Assembly (NCBI RefSeq): GCF_026672545.1
Contig: NZ_JAPPRJ010000001.1
Coordinates: forward strand, 1,240,001 to 1,304,000
Source: Rhizobium sp. SL86
Lineage (GTDB): Bacteria > Pseudomonadota > Alphaproteobacteria > Rhizobiales > Rhizobiaceae
Reading direction: 5' to 3'
Length of the DNA stretch: 64,000 bases
The position numbers and the translations under genes are program-made. Of this stretch, positions 1-9,774 are shown one piece after another (positions within the stretch are counted from its first letter, which is position 1; every line of letters starts with the position of its first letter). The notes below the pieces were generated by a model. That model ran no database searches. It was not told the origin of the DNA and worked only from the letters and a program-made list of their open reading frames with translations.

Positions 1-2067
1 GACCGAAGCGCAGGTCATGACGCTGGCGACGGAAAAGGCGGCGATGGTATCGCAGCGCAGATCACGGAGGCGGTGTCCGCCGGCACCACGCTGGCTGCGG
101 GCATTTCCGGCTACATCGAAACCGGCAGCCGCAACCGCAGCGACATCATTGCCCTCACACAAACCATTGGCCCGCAATACAAGAACCTGTTCGGGGCCTG
201 GATGTGCGAAGTCCCGGGCGTCGAGTCGAGCAAGCCGTTGACGGGAACGCAGGGGTTGAATGCAGCCGGTGTGTTTACCGCCTACTGGACCAAAGCCGAT
301 AACGGCACCATGGAATTCTCCACCTGGGACATCAATCCGGAGGACGAATATTTCGCCGGTCCGCTGAAAACCGGCGCAAGCCTTGTAACGGAACCCTATA
401 TCGCCTCCATCGGCGCGCTGATCACCTCGGTTTCGGTTCCGGTCAAGGTGGATGGAAAACTCGTCGGCCTGGCGGGTGTCGATATCAAGCTGGACGATCT
501 GGTCACTTCGCTTGCGGCTTTGAAGCCGTTCGAGGGCGGTCACACGATGCTTCTCGCCAACAACGGCAAATGGCTCGCGCATCCGGAGAAGGACCAGCTG
601 ATGAAGGTTTATGCCGATCCGGGCGCGGCCGAAGTCAAGGCTGCGCTGGCGGACGGCAAGATGCGGATCCTCCGGGGTTTTGAGGATGGCCGGGTGCGGC
701 TGGTCTATCCTTTGACAACGCCCGGCATGAACACCACCTGGGCCGCCGTTCTTGACGTTCCATCCACCGTCTTTTCAGCGCCTGTCTTTGCCGCGGTCAT
801 CAATGCCGTCACCAGCGGTTTCATCATCCTCGTCGTGGCGCTCGGCATCATCTATGCCGCGTCGATCGCCCTTGTCAGGCGACCGCTGAACGGCGTTCTG
901 TCGGTGGTTGGCCGCCTGACGCGGGGTGACTACCAGACCGATGTGGAGCACATCAATCGCGGCGACGAAATGGGCATGCTGGCGCGCGCCCTGGAGCAGT
1001 TCCGCCACGACCTGAAGAATGGCGTGACGGCGCGCCAGGAGCAGGAAAAGCTGCAGCGCGCCATGGAAAACGAGCGCGAACAACAGATGGCGATCGACAA
1101 CGCCAAGGCAGAGGATCTTCGCCATTTCGTGCACCAGGTCCAGACCGGTTTCATGGCCTTGGCACGAGGAGATCTGACGGTGCGGATGCATGAGGCGGTG
1201 GCGCCAGAGTTTGAAAGCATCCGTGAGAACTTCAACATCTCGGTTGCAGCGCTCGAGGATGCCGTCGGCGGCGTCATCACCACGGTTGCCACCATCCGTT
1301 CCGGCCTCGGCGAGATTTCGGTTGCCTCCAACGACCTTGCCCGCCGCACCGAACAGCAGGCGGCTTCGCTGGAAGAGACGATCGCCGCCCTGGCGGAGGT
1401 CTCTCGCGGCGTCAACAGCACCGCGGAGGGAGCATCAAAGGCGCAGGCCATCGTCGGCACCGCCCGGTCGAATGCCGAAAAGGGTGGCAATATCGTTGCC
1501 CGGGCCATCGACGCCATGAGCGCCATCCAGGGATCGTCCGAAAAGATCGGCAACATCATCGGCGTGATCGACGAAATCGCCTTCCAGACCAACCTTCTGG
1601 CGCTGAACGCAGGCGTCGAGGCCGCACGCGCCGGGGAAGCCGGCAAGGGTTTTGCCGTCGTGGCTCAGGAAGTGCGGGAGCTGGCACAACGTTCGGCCAC
1701 CGCCGCGCGGGAAATCAAGGAGCTGATCTCCACCTCCAGCGCCCAGGTGCAGTCGGGTGTCGATCTGGTCAAGGCGTCGGGCAGTTCTCTGTCGGACATC
1801 GTCGGGCAGGTCGTCTCCATGAGCGACACGATGGATCAGATCGCCCATGCCGCGCGCGAACAGGCCGCAAGCCTGCGCGAGGTGACGGAAGCCGGCGACA
1901 ACATGGACAAGGTCACCCAGCAGAATGCGGCCATGGTGGAAGAGACCACCGCGGCGGCCCAGAACCTGTCGCATGAGACGGACAATCTCGCCACCATGGT
2001 CCAGCACTTCAAGACCAAAGCCACAGCCCGCCGTGGCGGTAGCGCAGGTTACGCGCTGGCCTCCTGA
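1..2067 (+). CDS. Methyl-accepting chemotaxis protein, 5'-partial, apparent frameshift near its left end
   Basis: Chemoreceptor that senses ligands through a periplasmic Cache-like domain and controls the CheA kinase. The frame open from base 73 to 2067 gives about 660 residues: the end of the sensor domain, a transmembrane helix (about nt 790-870), a HAMP domain (about 880-1020), a long coiled coil, and the signalling hairpin with [16 protein letters not shown] (about nt 1567-1620). No C-terminal CheR-tethering pentapeptide is seen. The first transmembrane helix must lie left of the window. Bases 2-49 encode receptor-like residues ([16 protein letters not shown]) in a different frame, and the match resumes in the main frame at about base 50. 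This looks like one missing base. Whether it is a real mutation or a sequencing error cannot be told here. A GTG at 73 is the only start-like codon after the shift and has no clear ribosome site. Confidence 0.85.
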   Translation, partial: DRSAGHDAGDGKGGDGIAAQITEAVSAGTTLAAGISGYIETGSRNRSDIIALTQTIGPQYKNLFGAWMCEVPGVESSKPLTGTQGLNAAGVFTAYWTKADNGTMEFSTWDINPEDEYFAGPLKTGASLVTEPYIASIGALITSVSVPVKVDGKLVGLAGVDIKLDDLVTSLAALKPFEGGHTMLLANNGKWLAHPEKDQLMKVYADPGAAEVKAALADGKMRILRGFEDGRVRLVYPLTTPGMNTTWAAVLDVPSTVFSAPVFAAVINAVTSGFIILVVALGIIYAASIALVRRPLNGVLSVVGRLTRGDYQTDVEHINRGDEMGMLARALEQFRHDLKNGVTARQEQEKLQRAMENEREQQMAIDNAKAEDLRHFVHQVQTGFMALARGDLTVRMHEAVAPEFESIRENFNISVAALEDAVGGVITTVATIRSGLGEISVASNDLARRTEQQAASLEETIAALAEVSRGVNSTAEGASKAQAIVGTARSNAEKGGNIVARAIDAMSAIQGSSEKIGNIIGVIDEIAFQTNLLALNAGVEAARAGEAGKGFAVVAQEVRELAQRSATAAREIKELISTSSAQVQSGVDLVKASGSSLSDIVGQVVSMSDTMDQIAHAAREQAASLREVTEAGDNMDKVTQQNAAMVEETTAAAQNLSHETDNLATMVQHFKTKATARRGGSAGYALAS

Positions 2068-2085
2068 TCTCGACACCGTTTACGA

Positions 2086-2119
2086 AAAACCGCCGGCGCG
2101 ATTGCACCGGCGGTTTTTT
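2086..2119. terminator. Bidirectional rho-independent terminator
   Basis: Inverted repeat AACCGCCGG (2088-2096) and CCGGCGGTT (2107-2115), with A residues before and T residues after. It lies between the convergent chemoreceptor gene and pheT and can stop transcription from both sides. Confidence 0.8.
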
Positions 2120-2141
2120 GTTTGGCTCGAACGGATCGGCT

Positions 2142-4568
2142 TCAGGCGCGCAAGGTTCCGCCGGTCGTCTTTTCGACATTGCCGACGATCTTCTTCGTCA
2201 GGGCGTCGAAATCCTCGTCGGTCAGCGTCTTGTCGGTCGGCTGGATCAGCACCTCGATCGCGATCGACTTCTTGCCTTCGCCGAGCGAGACGCCTTCGAA
2301 AACGTCAAAAACATTGACGCCGGTGATCAGCTTGCGGTCGGCGCTCGTCGCCGCCTTGATGATGGAGCCTGCGTCGACGGCCTTTTCAACAACAAAGGCG
2401 AAATCGCGCTTCACCATCTGGAAAGGCGACAGTTCCAGCGCCGGCTTGGTGCGGGTCGCCTTCTTCTTCGGCTCCGGCATCACGTCGAGATAGACCTCGA
2501 AACCGCACAGCGCGCCGGAGACATCCAGTGCCGCAAGCGTGTTCGGATGGAACTCGCCGAAATGGCCAAGCACCACCTTCGGGCCCATCTTGATCGTGCC
2601 GCAACGCCCGGGGTGATACCAGGACGGACCGCCCTGCTCCACCTGGACATTGCCCATCGGCAGGCCACAGGCCTCGATCACCGCCAGCGCATCGGCTTTC
2701 GCATCATAGACATCGACCGGCTTGCCGCCGCCCTTGGCCGTGTTCGACCAGGAGCGGCCGGCACCGGCAAGCGAGGCCGTGCCACGGCGGATGCCTCCCG
2801 CCACACGCCGCTGGGCGTCCGGCGTGTCACCCTCATAGGTGCCGGACACTTCGAAGATTGCCACATCGCCATAACCCTTGTCGGCATTGCGCTGGGCGGC
2901 GGTCAGAAGGCCCGGCAGCAGCGAAGGACGCATGTCGGACATGTCGGCCGCAATCGGGTTTGCCAGTTTCAGCGATGGCTGCCCGCCACCGAACAGTTTT
3001 GCCTGATCCTCGGGAATGAAGGACCAGGTGACGGCTTCCAGCATGCCGCGGCTTGCCAGCGCCCGCTTGGCGGTGCGCGTGCGGATCTGCAGCGTCGTCA
3101 GGATGCGGGCATTCACCGTTTCCTTGGCGGGAAGCGGCTCCGGCTTGATGTTGTCGACGCCATGAATGCGCATGACCTCTTCGACCAGATCGGCCTTGCC
3201 ATCCACATCCGGCCGCCAGGAGGGGACTGCAACCTGCACCTGGGTCTCGTCGCCCGACAGGATCTCGAAACCGAGACCGCTCAGGATCTGCCGGCTTTCT
3301 TCGACCGAGACCGTGAGGCCCGTCAGGCGCTTCACTTCGGAGAAGGGGAAGTCGACGATCTTGCGGTCATGCCCCTTGTAACCGGCGATCTTGGCCTTGG
3401 CAGGGGTACCGCCGCAGAGTTCGACGACGAGTTCCGTGGTCCGCTCGAGGCCCGGCATCATGTATTCCGGGTCAACGCCACGCTCGAACCGGTAGCGCGC
3501 ATCGGTGATGATGCCGAGGCTGCGGCCGGATTTGGCGATGTTGATCGGGTCCCACAGCGCCGATTCGATCAGCACATCGGTGGTATTCTCGTCGCATCCG
3601 GAATGTTCGCCACCCATGATGCCGCCGATCGATTCGACGCCATTGTCATCGGAAATCACCACGGTGTTCGGCGAAAGCCTGTATGTGCGGGTGTCGAGAG
3701 CGAGTACCTCCTCGCCCTCCTTTGCCCGACGAACGACCAGATTGCCCTTGACCTTGGCCGCGTCGAAGACGTGCATCGGACGGCCCTGGTCGAAGGTCAT
3801 GTAGTTGGTGATGTCGACCAGCGCGTTGATCGGACGAAGGCCGATCGCCTTCAGTCGCTGTTGCATCCAGACCGGGCTCGGGCCGTTCTTGACCCCGCGC
3901 ACGAGGCGCAGCGCAAAACCGGGGCACAGCCGCTCGTCGTCGAGATCGATGATGACATCGACCGGCGTCTCCCCCTCGATCGGCAAGGCGGGCACTTTCG
4001 GTGCCTTCAACGTGCCGAGACCGGAGGCGGCGAGATCCCGCGCAATCCCGTAAACGCTGGTGCAATCCGGACGGTTTGGCGTGAGGTTGATCTCGATCAT
4101 CGGATCGTCGAGACCTGCATAGGTCGCAAAAGCCGTGCCGACCGGCGCATCTTCCGGCAGGTCAATGATGCCGTCATGATTGTCGGAGATGTTGAGTTCC
4201 TTCTCCGAGCACATCATGCCGTGGCTTTCGACACCGCGGATATTGCCGACGGCGAGCGTCACGTCGATGCCAGGCACGTAGGTGCCGGGACGGGCGAGCG
4301 CGCCGATGAGGCCCGCCCGTGCATTCGGCGCGCCGCAGACGACCTGGACGGGTTTTCCGTCACCCGTATCGACCATCAGCACCTTCAACCGGTCGGCAGA
4401 CGGATGTTTTTCCGCGGAAACGACCTTGGCGATGACGAAGGGCTTGTAGGCCGCCCGGTCATCGACATCCTCGACCTCGAGGCCGATCGCCATCAGCCGC
4501 TCGCAGACTTGTTCGAGCGTGGCGTCGGTTTCCAGATGTTCCTTCAGCCAGGAGAGCGTGAATTTCAT
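2142..4568 (-). CDS. pheT: Phenylalanine--tRNA ligase beta subunit
   Basis: Beta subunit of the alpha2beta2 enzyme that charges tRNA-Phe, cytoplasmic. The 808 residues are the usual bacterial length. Visible are the N-terminal [12 protein letters not shown] start, the tRNA-binding OB fold (about residues 40-150), the B3/B4 editing region, B5, and the C-terminal ferredoxin-fold anticodon-binding domain. In most bacteria pheT directly follows pheS. Here a brnTA pair and about 150 bp of non-coding sequence separate them, so pheT either needs its own promoter or is read through brnTA. The gene ends at a terminator shared with the convergent chemoreceptor gene. Confidence 0.98.
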   Translation of the reverse strand: MKFTLSWLKEHLETDATLEQVCERLMAIGLEVEDVDDRAAYKPFVIAKVVSAEKHPSADRLKVLMVDTGDGKPVQVVCGAPNARAGLIGALARPGTYVPGIDVTLAVGNIRGVESHGMMCSEKELNISDNHDGIIDLPEDAPVGTAFATYAGLDDPMIEINLTPNRPDCTSVYGIARDLAASGLGTLKAPKVPALPIEGETPVDVIIDLDDERLCPGFALRLVRGVKNGPSPVWMQQRLKAIGLRPINALVDITNYMTFDQGRPMHVFDAAKVKGNLVVRRAKEGEEVLALDTRTYRLSPNTVVISDDNGVESIGGIMGGEHSGCDENTTDVLIESALWDPINIAKSGRSLGIITDARYRFERGVDPEYMMPGLERTTELVVELCGGTPAKAKIAGYKGHDRKIVDFPFSEVKRLTGLTVSVEESRQILSGLGFEILSGDETQVQVAVPSWRPDVDGKADLVEEVMRIHGVDNIKPEPLPAKETVNARILTTLQIRTRTAKRALASRGMLEAVTWSFIPEDQAKLFGGGQPSLKLANPIAADMSDMRPSLLPGLLTAAQRNADKGYGDVAIFEVSGTYEGDTPDAQRRVAGGIRRGTASLAGAGRSWSNTAKGGGKPVDVYDAKADALAVIEACGLPMGNVQVEQGGPSWYHPGRCGTIKMGPKVVLGHFGEFHPNTLAALDVSGALCGFEVYLDVMPEPKKKATRTKPALELSPFQMVKRDFAFVVEKAVDAGSIIKAATSADRKLITGVNVFDVFEGVSLGEGKKSIAIEVLIQPTDKTLTDEDFDALTKKIVGNVEKTTGGTLRA

Positions 4569-4718
4569 TGCTTTAGTCTCATCTTAAGCGATGGGCACAA
4601 GGGCCCGGATTTCATCGATAGAGAGATCGGTCTTTTCTAAGCAATCCGCTCTCATGGACATGCAGGCGTTTGCGATTAGCTGCGCCGGACTTCGTCTATC
4701 ATCACAAAACAGACGCAC

Positions 4719-5069
4719 TCATTTATGCTCAGCCTTCACATAGTTTTCGAGGACATCGTTGATGCGGCTTTGCCAGCCCGGACCCGTGTTTCGAAAATGC
4801 TCGACCACATCCTTGCTGAGACGAAGCCCGATACGTTCCTTGACCGGAGACTTCTGCGGGCCACGTTCGCCGCGCTGCCTGAAAAAACCGGCGAGTTCCG
4901 GAAACTCCGATACCGGTCGCGCTCGCGCCATGGTGTCGTCCGTCACTTCTGCGCTGTCTTCGCCATGAGCGATTTCATACTCGTCGAGCGTCACTCGTCC
5001 CGCGTCAACATCCGCCAGACTTGGGAGAGCGTGTCCTTGCTCTTTCGTAGACTTTGCGTTCGCGGTCAT
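4719..5069 (-). CDS. brnA: BrnA-family antitoxin
   Basis: Predicted antitoxin of a type II toxin-antitoxin pair. It is 116 residues long. The C-terminal part (ERIGLRLSKDVVEHFRNTG, then GWQSRINDVLENYV) is the typical BrnA ribbon-helix-helix-like DNA-binding and dimer segment, and the N-terminal half is charged and likely flexible. The gene overlaps the 3' end of brnT by 65 bases, in the usual toxin-first order. In the characterised Brucella system BrnA neutralises BrnT and represses the operon. The 24-bp palindrome at 5316-5339 is a natural operator candidate. The exact start is uncertain. Confidence 0.88.
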   Translation of the reverse strand: MTANAKSTKEQGHALPSLADVDAGRVTLDEYEIAHGEDSAEVTDDTMARARPVSEFPELAGFFRQRGERGPQKSPVKERIGLRLSKDVVEHFRNTGPGWQSRINDVLENYVKAEHK

Positions 5070-5301
5070 TGATCTTCCTCATCGAAATGATGCGCATCTT
5101 GCCATGTCTCGGAGTCCAGCAGACCCGACACAGGACACCGTCCAGGGAACCGGTCAAGTTGTAGCGGGTTTCGCCATAATCCTGCCGGGTGTCGACATCG
5201 ATCACGACGCTCGCCGGATCGAAATAGATGACATCGGCGAAATCCAACCCACGCTCTCGAAGCGTCGCCTGTCGTTTCTCCTCATCCCACTCCAGTTCCA
5301 T
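5005..5301 (-). CDS. brnT: BrnT-family toxin (RelE-like ribonuclease)
   Basis: Predicted ribonuclease toxin of 98 residues. It shows the DUF497/BrnT landmarks: WDEEKRQATLRERGLDF near the start, DYGETRY in the middle, and the terminal core MRIISMRKINDRERKVYE. The family inhibits translation by RNA cleavage and is held inactive by BrnA. It lies just downstream of pheS on the same strand, with only 37 bases between the pheS stop and its ATG. The conserved core is complete, so it is probably functional. Confidence 0.9.
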   Translation of the reverse strand: MELEWDEEKRQATLRERGLDFADVIYFDPASVVIDVDTRQDYGETRYNLTGSLDGVLCRVCWTPRHGKMRIISMRKINDRERKVYERARTRSPKSGGC

Positions 5302-5315
5302 AGCCTACCACGCAC

Positions 5316-5339
5316 ATTTGTTTGTGGCCACAAATAAAT
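5316..5339. promoter_or_regulatory. 24-bp near-perfect palindrome, probable brnTA operator
   Basis: The centre TTTGTGGCCACAAA (5321-5334) is a perfect 14-bp palindrome. Extending to 24 bases gives only one mismatched pair. It starts 14 bases upstream of the brnT ATG and touches the pheS stop codon. BrnA proteins are known to autorepress through inverted repeats; assigning this one to BrnA is an inference from position. Confidence 0.65.
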
Positions 5340-6424
5340 CAGCTGCTCAATCCGCCGAACAAAGTCGGCATGTCGAGTGGGCGGAAACCGTAATGGCTCA
5401 TCCAGCGCACGTCGGCATTGAAGAAGTCGCGCAGGTCCGGCATGCCGTATTTCAGCATGGCAATGCGGTCGAGGCCCATGCCCCAGGCAAAACCCTGGTA
5501 TTCATCCGGGTCCAGGCCGCCGGCGCGCAGCACGTTGGGGTGAACCATGCCGCAGCCGAGGATTTCCATCCAGTCCGTGCCTTCGCCGAACTTGACGATC
5601 GGGCCGGACGAGCGGTCACACTGGATGTCCACCTCGAAGCTCGGCTCGGTGAAGGGGAAGAAGGAGGGGCGGAAGCGCATGGTGACGCTGTCCACCTCGA
5701 AGAAGGCCTTGCAGAACTCTTCCAGAATCCAGCGCATGTTGCCGACATGGCTCTTTTTGTCGACGACCAGACCTTCCACCTGATGGAACATCGGCGAATG
5801 GGTGGCGTCGGAATCCTGGCGATAGGTCTTGCCGGGAATGATGATGCGGATCGGCGGCTTTTGCGCTTCCATGGTGCGCACCTGCACCGGCGAGGTATGC
5901 GTGCGCAAAACCTTGCGCTCACCCTTTTCATCCGGCTGGAAGAAGAAGGTGTCGTGCATTTCGCGGGCGGGATGGCCTTCCGGGAAGTTGAGGGCCGTGA
6001 AGTTGTAGTAGTCCGTCTCGATATCCGGACCTTCGGCGATGGAGAAACCCATGTCGGCAAAGATCGCGGTGATCTCGTCGACGATCTGGCTGATTGGATG
6101 GATACGACCACGCTCGGCCGGCGAGGAACGCACGGGCAGCGTCACATCGAGCGTTTCGGCCGCCAGACGGGCATTGATCGCGGCATCGCGCAGCACCGTC
6201 TTGCGGGCGTTGAGCGCCTCGGTCACCTCGGTCTTCAGCGTATTGATGGCGGCGCCACGGGACTGGCGCTCCTCCGGGCTCATGGCGCCCAGCGTCTTCA
6301 GGAGTTCGGAAACGGAGCCTTTCTTGCCGAGGGCTGCAACACGCACGGCTTCCAGCGCCGTCTCTTCGCCAGCGGCCGCAATTTCCGTCAGAAGCGAGGT
6401 TTTCAGGTTTTCCAGATCGGACAT
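5339..6424 (-). CDS. pheS: Phenylalanine--tRNA ligase alpha subunit
   Basis: Catalytic alpha subunit of phenylalanyl-tRNA synthetase, 361 residues. It shows the class II fold motifs: [19 protein letters not shown] (motif 1 region), [20 protein letters not shown] (motif 2) and [14 protein letters not shown] (motif 3). The start at 6424 (MSDLENL) has GGAAG a few bases upstream. The open frame continues 30 codons further 5', but that part runs through the rplT terminator region and is not conserved-looking. pheS follows rplT after a strong terminator, so it is at least partly a separate transcription unit. Confidence 0.97.
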   Translation of the reverse strand: MSDLENLKTSLLTEIAAAGEETALEAVRVAALGKKGSVSELLKTLGAMSPEERQSRGAAINTLKTEVTEALNARKTVLRDAAINARLAAETLDVTLPVRSSPAERGRIHPISQIVDEITAIFADMGFSIAEGPDIETDYYNFTALNFPEGHPAREMHDTFFFQPDEKGERKVLRTHTSPVQVRTMEAQKPPIRIIIPGKTYRQDSDATHSPMFHQVEGLVVDKKSHVGNMRWILEEFCKAFFEVDSVTMRFRPSFFPFTEPSFEVDIQCDRSSGPIVKFGEGTDWMEILGCGMVHPNVLRAGGLDPDEYQGFAWGMGLDRIAMLKYGMPDLRDFFNADVRWMSHYGFRPLDMPTLFGGLSS

Positions 6425-6494
6425 GGTGTCTTCCGTGTGATGCTCGGCAAAGTTCGGGTCAGTGACCCTGACGTGCGATCGTAACAATCCAATG

Positions 6495-6528
6495 AAAAAC
6501 CCGCGCCAGCCCAAACCAGCGCGGGTTT
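6495..6528 (-). terminator. Rho-independent terminator after rplT
   Basis: On the minus strand a 10-bp perfect stem, AAACCCGCGC (6519-6528) and GCGCGGGTTT (6497-6506), is followed by further T residues. It ends the infC-rpmI-rplT unit before pheS. Confidence 0.85.
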
Positions 6529-6566
6529 CCCAAATCTACGAAGCTTACAAGCCTGGGAAGCGCTGG

Positions 6567-6971
6567 TTAACGAACCGCGCTTTCAAACTCGTTGGTCGTG
6601 CCGGCTTCCTTGAGGTACTCGAGTGCCTTCTTGGAGGCATCGACCAGCGCGTTGAACGCAGCCGGCTCATGGATGGCCATGTCGGAGAGAACCTTGCGGT
6701 CCACTTCGATGCCAGCCTTGTTCAGGCCGTCGATGAAGCGGCCGTAGGTCAGGCCGAATTCACGGACGGCAGCGTTGATACGCTGAATCCACAGAGCGCG
6801 GAAGTTCCGCTTCTTGGCGCGACGGTCGCGCGTCGCCATCTGGCGCGAACGATCGACGGCAGCCTTTGCGGCGCGGATGGTGTTCTTGCGGCGGCCGTAG
6901 AAACCCTTGGCTGCCTTGAGGGTCTTGGTGTGCTTGGCGCGGGAGGTTACGCCACGTTTTACGCGTGCCAT
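6567..6971 (-). CDS. rplT: 50S ribosomal protein L20
   Basis: Large-subunit ribosomal protein, 134 residues, highly basic. It begins [16 protein letters not shown] and contains the conserved [13 protein letters not shown] and [20 protein letters not shown] segments that contact 23S rRNA. It follows rpmI by 39 bases, and AAGGAG lies just upstream of the ATG. L20 is the known autorepressor of rpmI-rplT in E. coli. No equivalent leader was identified with certainty here. Confidence 0.98.
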   Translation of the reverse strand: MARVKRGVTSRAKHTKTLKAAKGFYGRRKNTIRAAKAAVDRSRQMATRDRRAKKRNFRALWIQRINAAVREFGLTYGRFIDGLNKAGIEVDRKVLSDMAIHEPAAFNALVDASKKALEYLKEAGTTNEFESAVR

Positions 6972-7010
6972 GTCATGATCTCCTTAGTGATCCAATAAGC
7001 GAATGGGGTC

Positions 7011-7214
7011 TCAGAGACCGTTCGGCAGGTAGTTCTTGATAACCTTCTTGCCATCGGGTTCGGCAAGGATCATCGTGCCGCGAGCATCGCGGATGAACTT
7101 GTTGGAACGCTTGATCATGCCGTGGCGCTTGCCGGCGGCAGCTGCGACAACCTTGCCGGTTGCCGTCACCTTGAACCGCTTTTTGGCGGACGACTTCGTC
7201 TTCATCTTGGGCAT
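7011..7214 (-). CDS. rpmI: 50S ribosomal protein L35
   Basis: Small basic ribosomal protein of 67 residues with the typical [20 protein letters not shown] start and the KRHGMIKRS core. It sits in the conserved order infC-rpmI-rplT. The 196 bases between it and infC may hold a leader for feedback by L20. Confidence 0.98.
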   Translation of the reverse strand: MPKMKTKSSAKKRFKVTATGKVVAAAAGKRHGMIKRSNKFIRDARGTMILAEPDGKKVIKNYLPNGL

Positions 7215-7374
7215 TTTGCTACTCCATAGTTCTTGTATCGGAACCGGCTGACGAGGCCAGCTCCAAGCTATTCAAAAACGGCCACGGCATGCCCTGCCGG
7301 ACCGTTCGGACGGGCGCTTATAGCGGCACATACCGCAAAGCGCAATGGGGTTGAGTCGGATTGCGATGACATGA

Positions 7375-7417
7375 CCGGTGACGGCGATGGCCGGCAACCG
7401 GAGGCTGGCCTCACCGG
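7375..7417 (-). promoter_or_regulatory. Nested stem-loop at the end of infC
   Basis: An outer stem CCGGTGA (7375-7381) / TCACCGG (7411-7417) encloses a second stem-loop (GGCCGGC / GCTGGCC, one mismatch). It overlaps the infC stop codon and has no T-run, so it looks more like a processing, stability or leader structure for rpmI-rplT than a simple terminator. This is a weak call. Confidence 0.3.
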
Positions 7418-7947
7418 GGGGCCAGCACCATCATCATCTGACGACCTTCAAGCTTCGGCTCGGCTTCCACCTTGGCTATTGCCGCGGTATCTTCCTTCAC
7501 CTGAAGCAGAAGCTTCATGCCGAGTTCCTGGTGGGCCATTTCACGACCACGGAAACGCAGCGTCACGCGAACCTTGTCACCATCTTCAAAGAAACGGTTG
7601 ATCGCCTTCATCTTCACCTCATAGTCATGGGTGTCGATATTCGGACGCATCTTGATTTCTTTGATTTCGACGATCTTCTGCTTCTTGCGCGCTTCAGCCG
7701 CCTTCTTCTGGTTGGCGTATTTCAGCTTGCCGAGATCGAGGATCTTGCAGACCGGCGGGTCGTTGTTGGGAGAAATCTCGACCAGATCGAGACCCGCCTC
7801 TTCCGCCATCTTGAGCGCCTGATCTGTCGGCACGATGCCGAGGTTTTCACCCTCTGCGTTGATCAGCTGAACGCGGGGGATGCGGATTTCCCGGTTTGAG
7901 CGCGGCCCGTCCTTGACTGGAGCGTCGGCTTTAAAAGGTCTGCGAAT
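7411..7947 (-). CDS. infC: Translation initiation factor IF-3 (AUU start)
   Basis: Binds the 30S subunit and checks start-codon pairing. The ATT at 7945-7947 gives 178 residues, the normal length, and reads [14 protein letters not shown] then [18 protein letters not shown] sits 9 bases upstream. No ATG or GTG lies in this conserved N-terminal part. The next start-like codon (GTG at 7833) would remove the conserved N-domain strand. An AUU start is a known hallmark of infC and underlies its autoregulation in E. coli. C-terminal landmarks are [12 protein letters not shown] and [15 protein letters not shown]. It heads infC-rpmI-rplT. Confidence 0.95.
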   Translation of the reverse strand: MRRPFKADAPVKDGPRSNREIRIPRVQLINAEGENLGIVPTDQALKMAEEAGLDLVEISPNNDPPVCKILDLGKLKYANQKKAAEARKKQKIVEIKEIKMRPNIDTHDYEVKMKAINRFFEDGDKVRVTLRFRGREMAHQELGMKLLLQVKEDTAAIAKVEAEPKLEGRQMMMVLAPR

Positions 7948-8128
7948 GGTCGTATTCTCCTAGAATTGTCCCTGGATCGCAACGGCGATCATCTGCGCCC
8001 GGCGCAATAGCGGGCAATGTCGTCAACGCTGCGGCGAAGTCAATAGCATATTTTGTCCGGGAAATCACCTGCTGCCGGCATTTTGCGAATCTGTTTTATA
8101 GAGTGCCTCAACAGAGATGGAGGCAGAC

Positions 8129-8923
8129 ATGACCGCAACGCAAACAACGCCGGAGCTTCGCACCCTTTCCGTCGGCCCTGCGGGCGACGAACGGGCGATC
8201 GCTGTGCTGCACCGTCCGGCAGCCGACGGCGGCCCGACCCAACTCGTCTGGCTCGGCGGTTACCGCTCCGACATGACGGGAACGAAGGCAGTCGAGACGG
8301 ACAGGCTGGCGGCGGAGCTCGGCCTTGCCTGCCTGCGCTTCGATTATTCAGGCCACGGCCAGTCCGGCGGCGCCTTCCGCGATGGCACCATCTCGCGCTG
8401 GGTGGAGGAATCGCTCGCCGTGATCGACGCCCATCCGGCCGAGCGGCTGATCCTGATCGGCTCGTCGATGGGCGGCTGGATTGCGCTTCGTGTGCTGCAG
8501 GAGATCCACAAACGCGGCACCGGACCAAAGGTGGCGGGTATGGTGCTGATCGCGCCTGCCCCGGATTTCACCAGCGAACTCATCGAACCCGCTCTTACGG
8601 ACGACGAACGCAGGCAGCTCTCCGAGCGCGGTTATTTCGAGGAAAAGTCCGACTACAGCCCGGAGCCCAACATCTTCACGCAAGCGCTGCTGGACGACGG
8701 GCGGCGGAACCGCGTGATGACCGGGATGATCGAGACGAAGTGCCCGGTGCACATCCTGCAGGGCATGCGCGACGAGGACGTGCCCTACCGGCACGCTATG
8801 ACGCTCATCGAGTTCCTGCCGGCCGATGACGTGGTGCTGACGCTCATCCGTGACGGCGATCACCGCCTCTCACGCCCCCAGGATATCGAACGCCTGCAGG
8901 CGGCGATCCGGGCGATGGCCTGA
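8129..8923 (+). CDS. Alpha/beta hydrolase, ABHD10-like
   Basis: Predicted cytoplasmic serine hydrolase of 264 residues. The FDYSGHGQSGG loop is followed by the nucleophile elbow GSSMGG (Ser113), an acidic residue in GMRDEDVP (about Asp215) and the catalytic His in DGDHRLS (about His245). The order and loops resemble mitochondrial ABHD10 (acyl-protein thioesterase/esterase) more than lipases, but the substrate is unknown. The ATG at 8129 is preferred over the one at 8117 because TGGAGG lies 5 bases before it. No signal peptide. Transcribed alone, divergent from infC. Confidence 0.8.
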   Translation: MTATQTTPELRTLSVGPAGDERAIAVLHRPAADGGPTQLVWLGGYRSDMTGTKAVETDRLAAELGLACLRFDYSGHGQSGGAFRDGTISRWVEESLAVIDAHPAERLILIGSSMGGWIALRVLQEIHKRGTGPKVAGMVLIAPAPDFTSELIEPALTDDERRQLSERGYFEEKSDYSPEPNIFTQALLDDGRRNRVMTGMIETKCPVHILQGMRDEDVPYRHAMTLIEFLPADDVVLTLIRDGDHRLSRPQDIERLQAAIRAMA

Positions 8924-9059
8924 GCTCGAGAATAAGCTGCTGCTAAAATGCAGCAGTCTTAACCATAAAATGCGAGAGAGGCTGTTAAGACTTCGTTCAT
9001 AATTGACACCCGGCCCGTCTGGATCTTAACGTTTCGTTAGGATTTGAAGGGACGGGTCC

Positions 9060-9674
9060 ATGATGAATGCCCTCAAGGCGCGGCGCTTTGCCGTGGCTGT
9101 TGTTGTTATGCTTGCTCCGGCGACCGCTGCCATTCCGGCGCCGCGCTCGTTGGCTCATATGACCACCGGTCAGATCACCTCGCAGCCGATCGGCCATTAC
9201 GAATTCTGTCAGGCGAATCCGGACGAGTGCAACCAGCGCTTCGCCTCCGCACCGGCGCCGAAAGTGACGGAATTCGGTTGGTCCGCCATTCGCGACATCA
9301 ACACCTCGGTCAACCACCGCATCGAAGCCAAGACGGATTTCGAGGTTTATGGCCGCGAAGAGGTCTGGGCCTACCCGATCACCGCCGGCGACTGCGAGGA
9401 TTATGTGCTGGAAAAGCGCAGGGAACTTGCCGAAAAGGGATTTTCGCTCGCAGACCTCTTGATCACCGTCGTGCGCAAGCCGGATGGCGAGGGCCATGCC
9501 GTGCTGACGGTTCGCACCTCGGATGGCGATTACATTCTCGACAACCTGACCGACGACGTGAAGCTCTGGACCGATACGTCCTACACCTTCCTCAAGCGCC
9601 AGGCCTCTTTCAATACGGGGCGCTGGGTGACGATCGAGGATGGTCGCGAGATCGTGGTCGGCGCTCTGCGCTGA
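9060..9674 (+). CDS. Transglutaminase-like cysteine proteinase (BTLCP family), exported
   Basis: 204 residues with an N-terminal signal peptide (RRFAVAVVVMLAPATAAIPA). The catalytic triad of the bacterial transglutaminase-like cysteine proteinase family is visible: Cys112 in AGDCEDYV, His146 in GEGHAVLTV and Asp161 in YILDN. Members act in the periplasm; LapG of Pseudomonas, which cuts a surface adhesin, is the best known. No LapD or adhesin gene lies next to it, so the substrate is open. AAGGGA precedes the ATG at suitable spacing. Confidence 0.88.
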   Translation: MMNALKARRFAVAVVVMLAPATAAIPAPRSLAHMTTGQITSQPIGHYEFCQANPDECNQRFASAPAPKVTEFGWSAIRDINTSVNHRIEAKTDFEVYGREEVWAYPITAGDCEDYVLEKRRELAEKGFSLADLLITVVRKPDGEGHAVLTVRTSDGDYILDNLTDDVKLWTDTSYTFLKRQASFNTGRWVTIEDGREIVVGALR

Positions 9675-9720
9675 GCGACCGCCGACTCGACGGGGTCGAC
9701 GCCTGCAATCAGCAAATCAG

Positions 9721-9743
9721 AAGGCCGGCACGAGCCGGCCTTT
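9721..9743 (+). terminator. Short terminator hairpin after the cysteine proteinase gene
   Basis: AGGCCGGC (9722-9729) pairs with GCCGGCCT (9734-9741), followed by only a short T stretch. It lies between convergent genes. Confidence 0.5.
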
Positions 9744-9774
9744 GTCGTTCATGGATGCTGCGGCGTGGGCCTCC

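Noticed and set aside
2118..4640. 840-codon open frame on plus opposite pheT
   Set aside because: Antisense shadow of the pheT gene in GC-rich DNA; composition rich in Arg, His and Asp and no family pattern.
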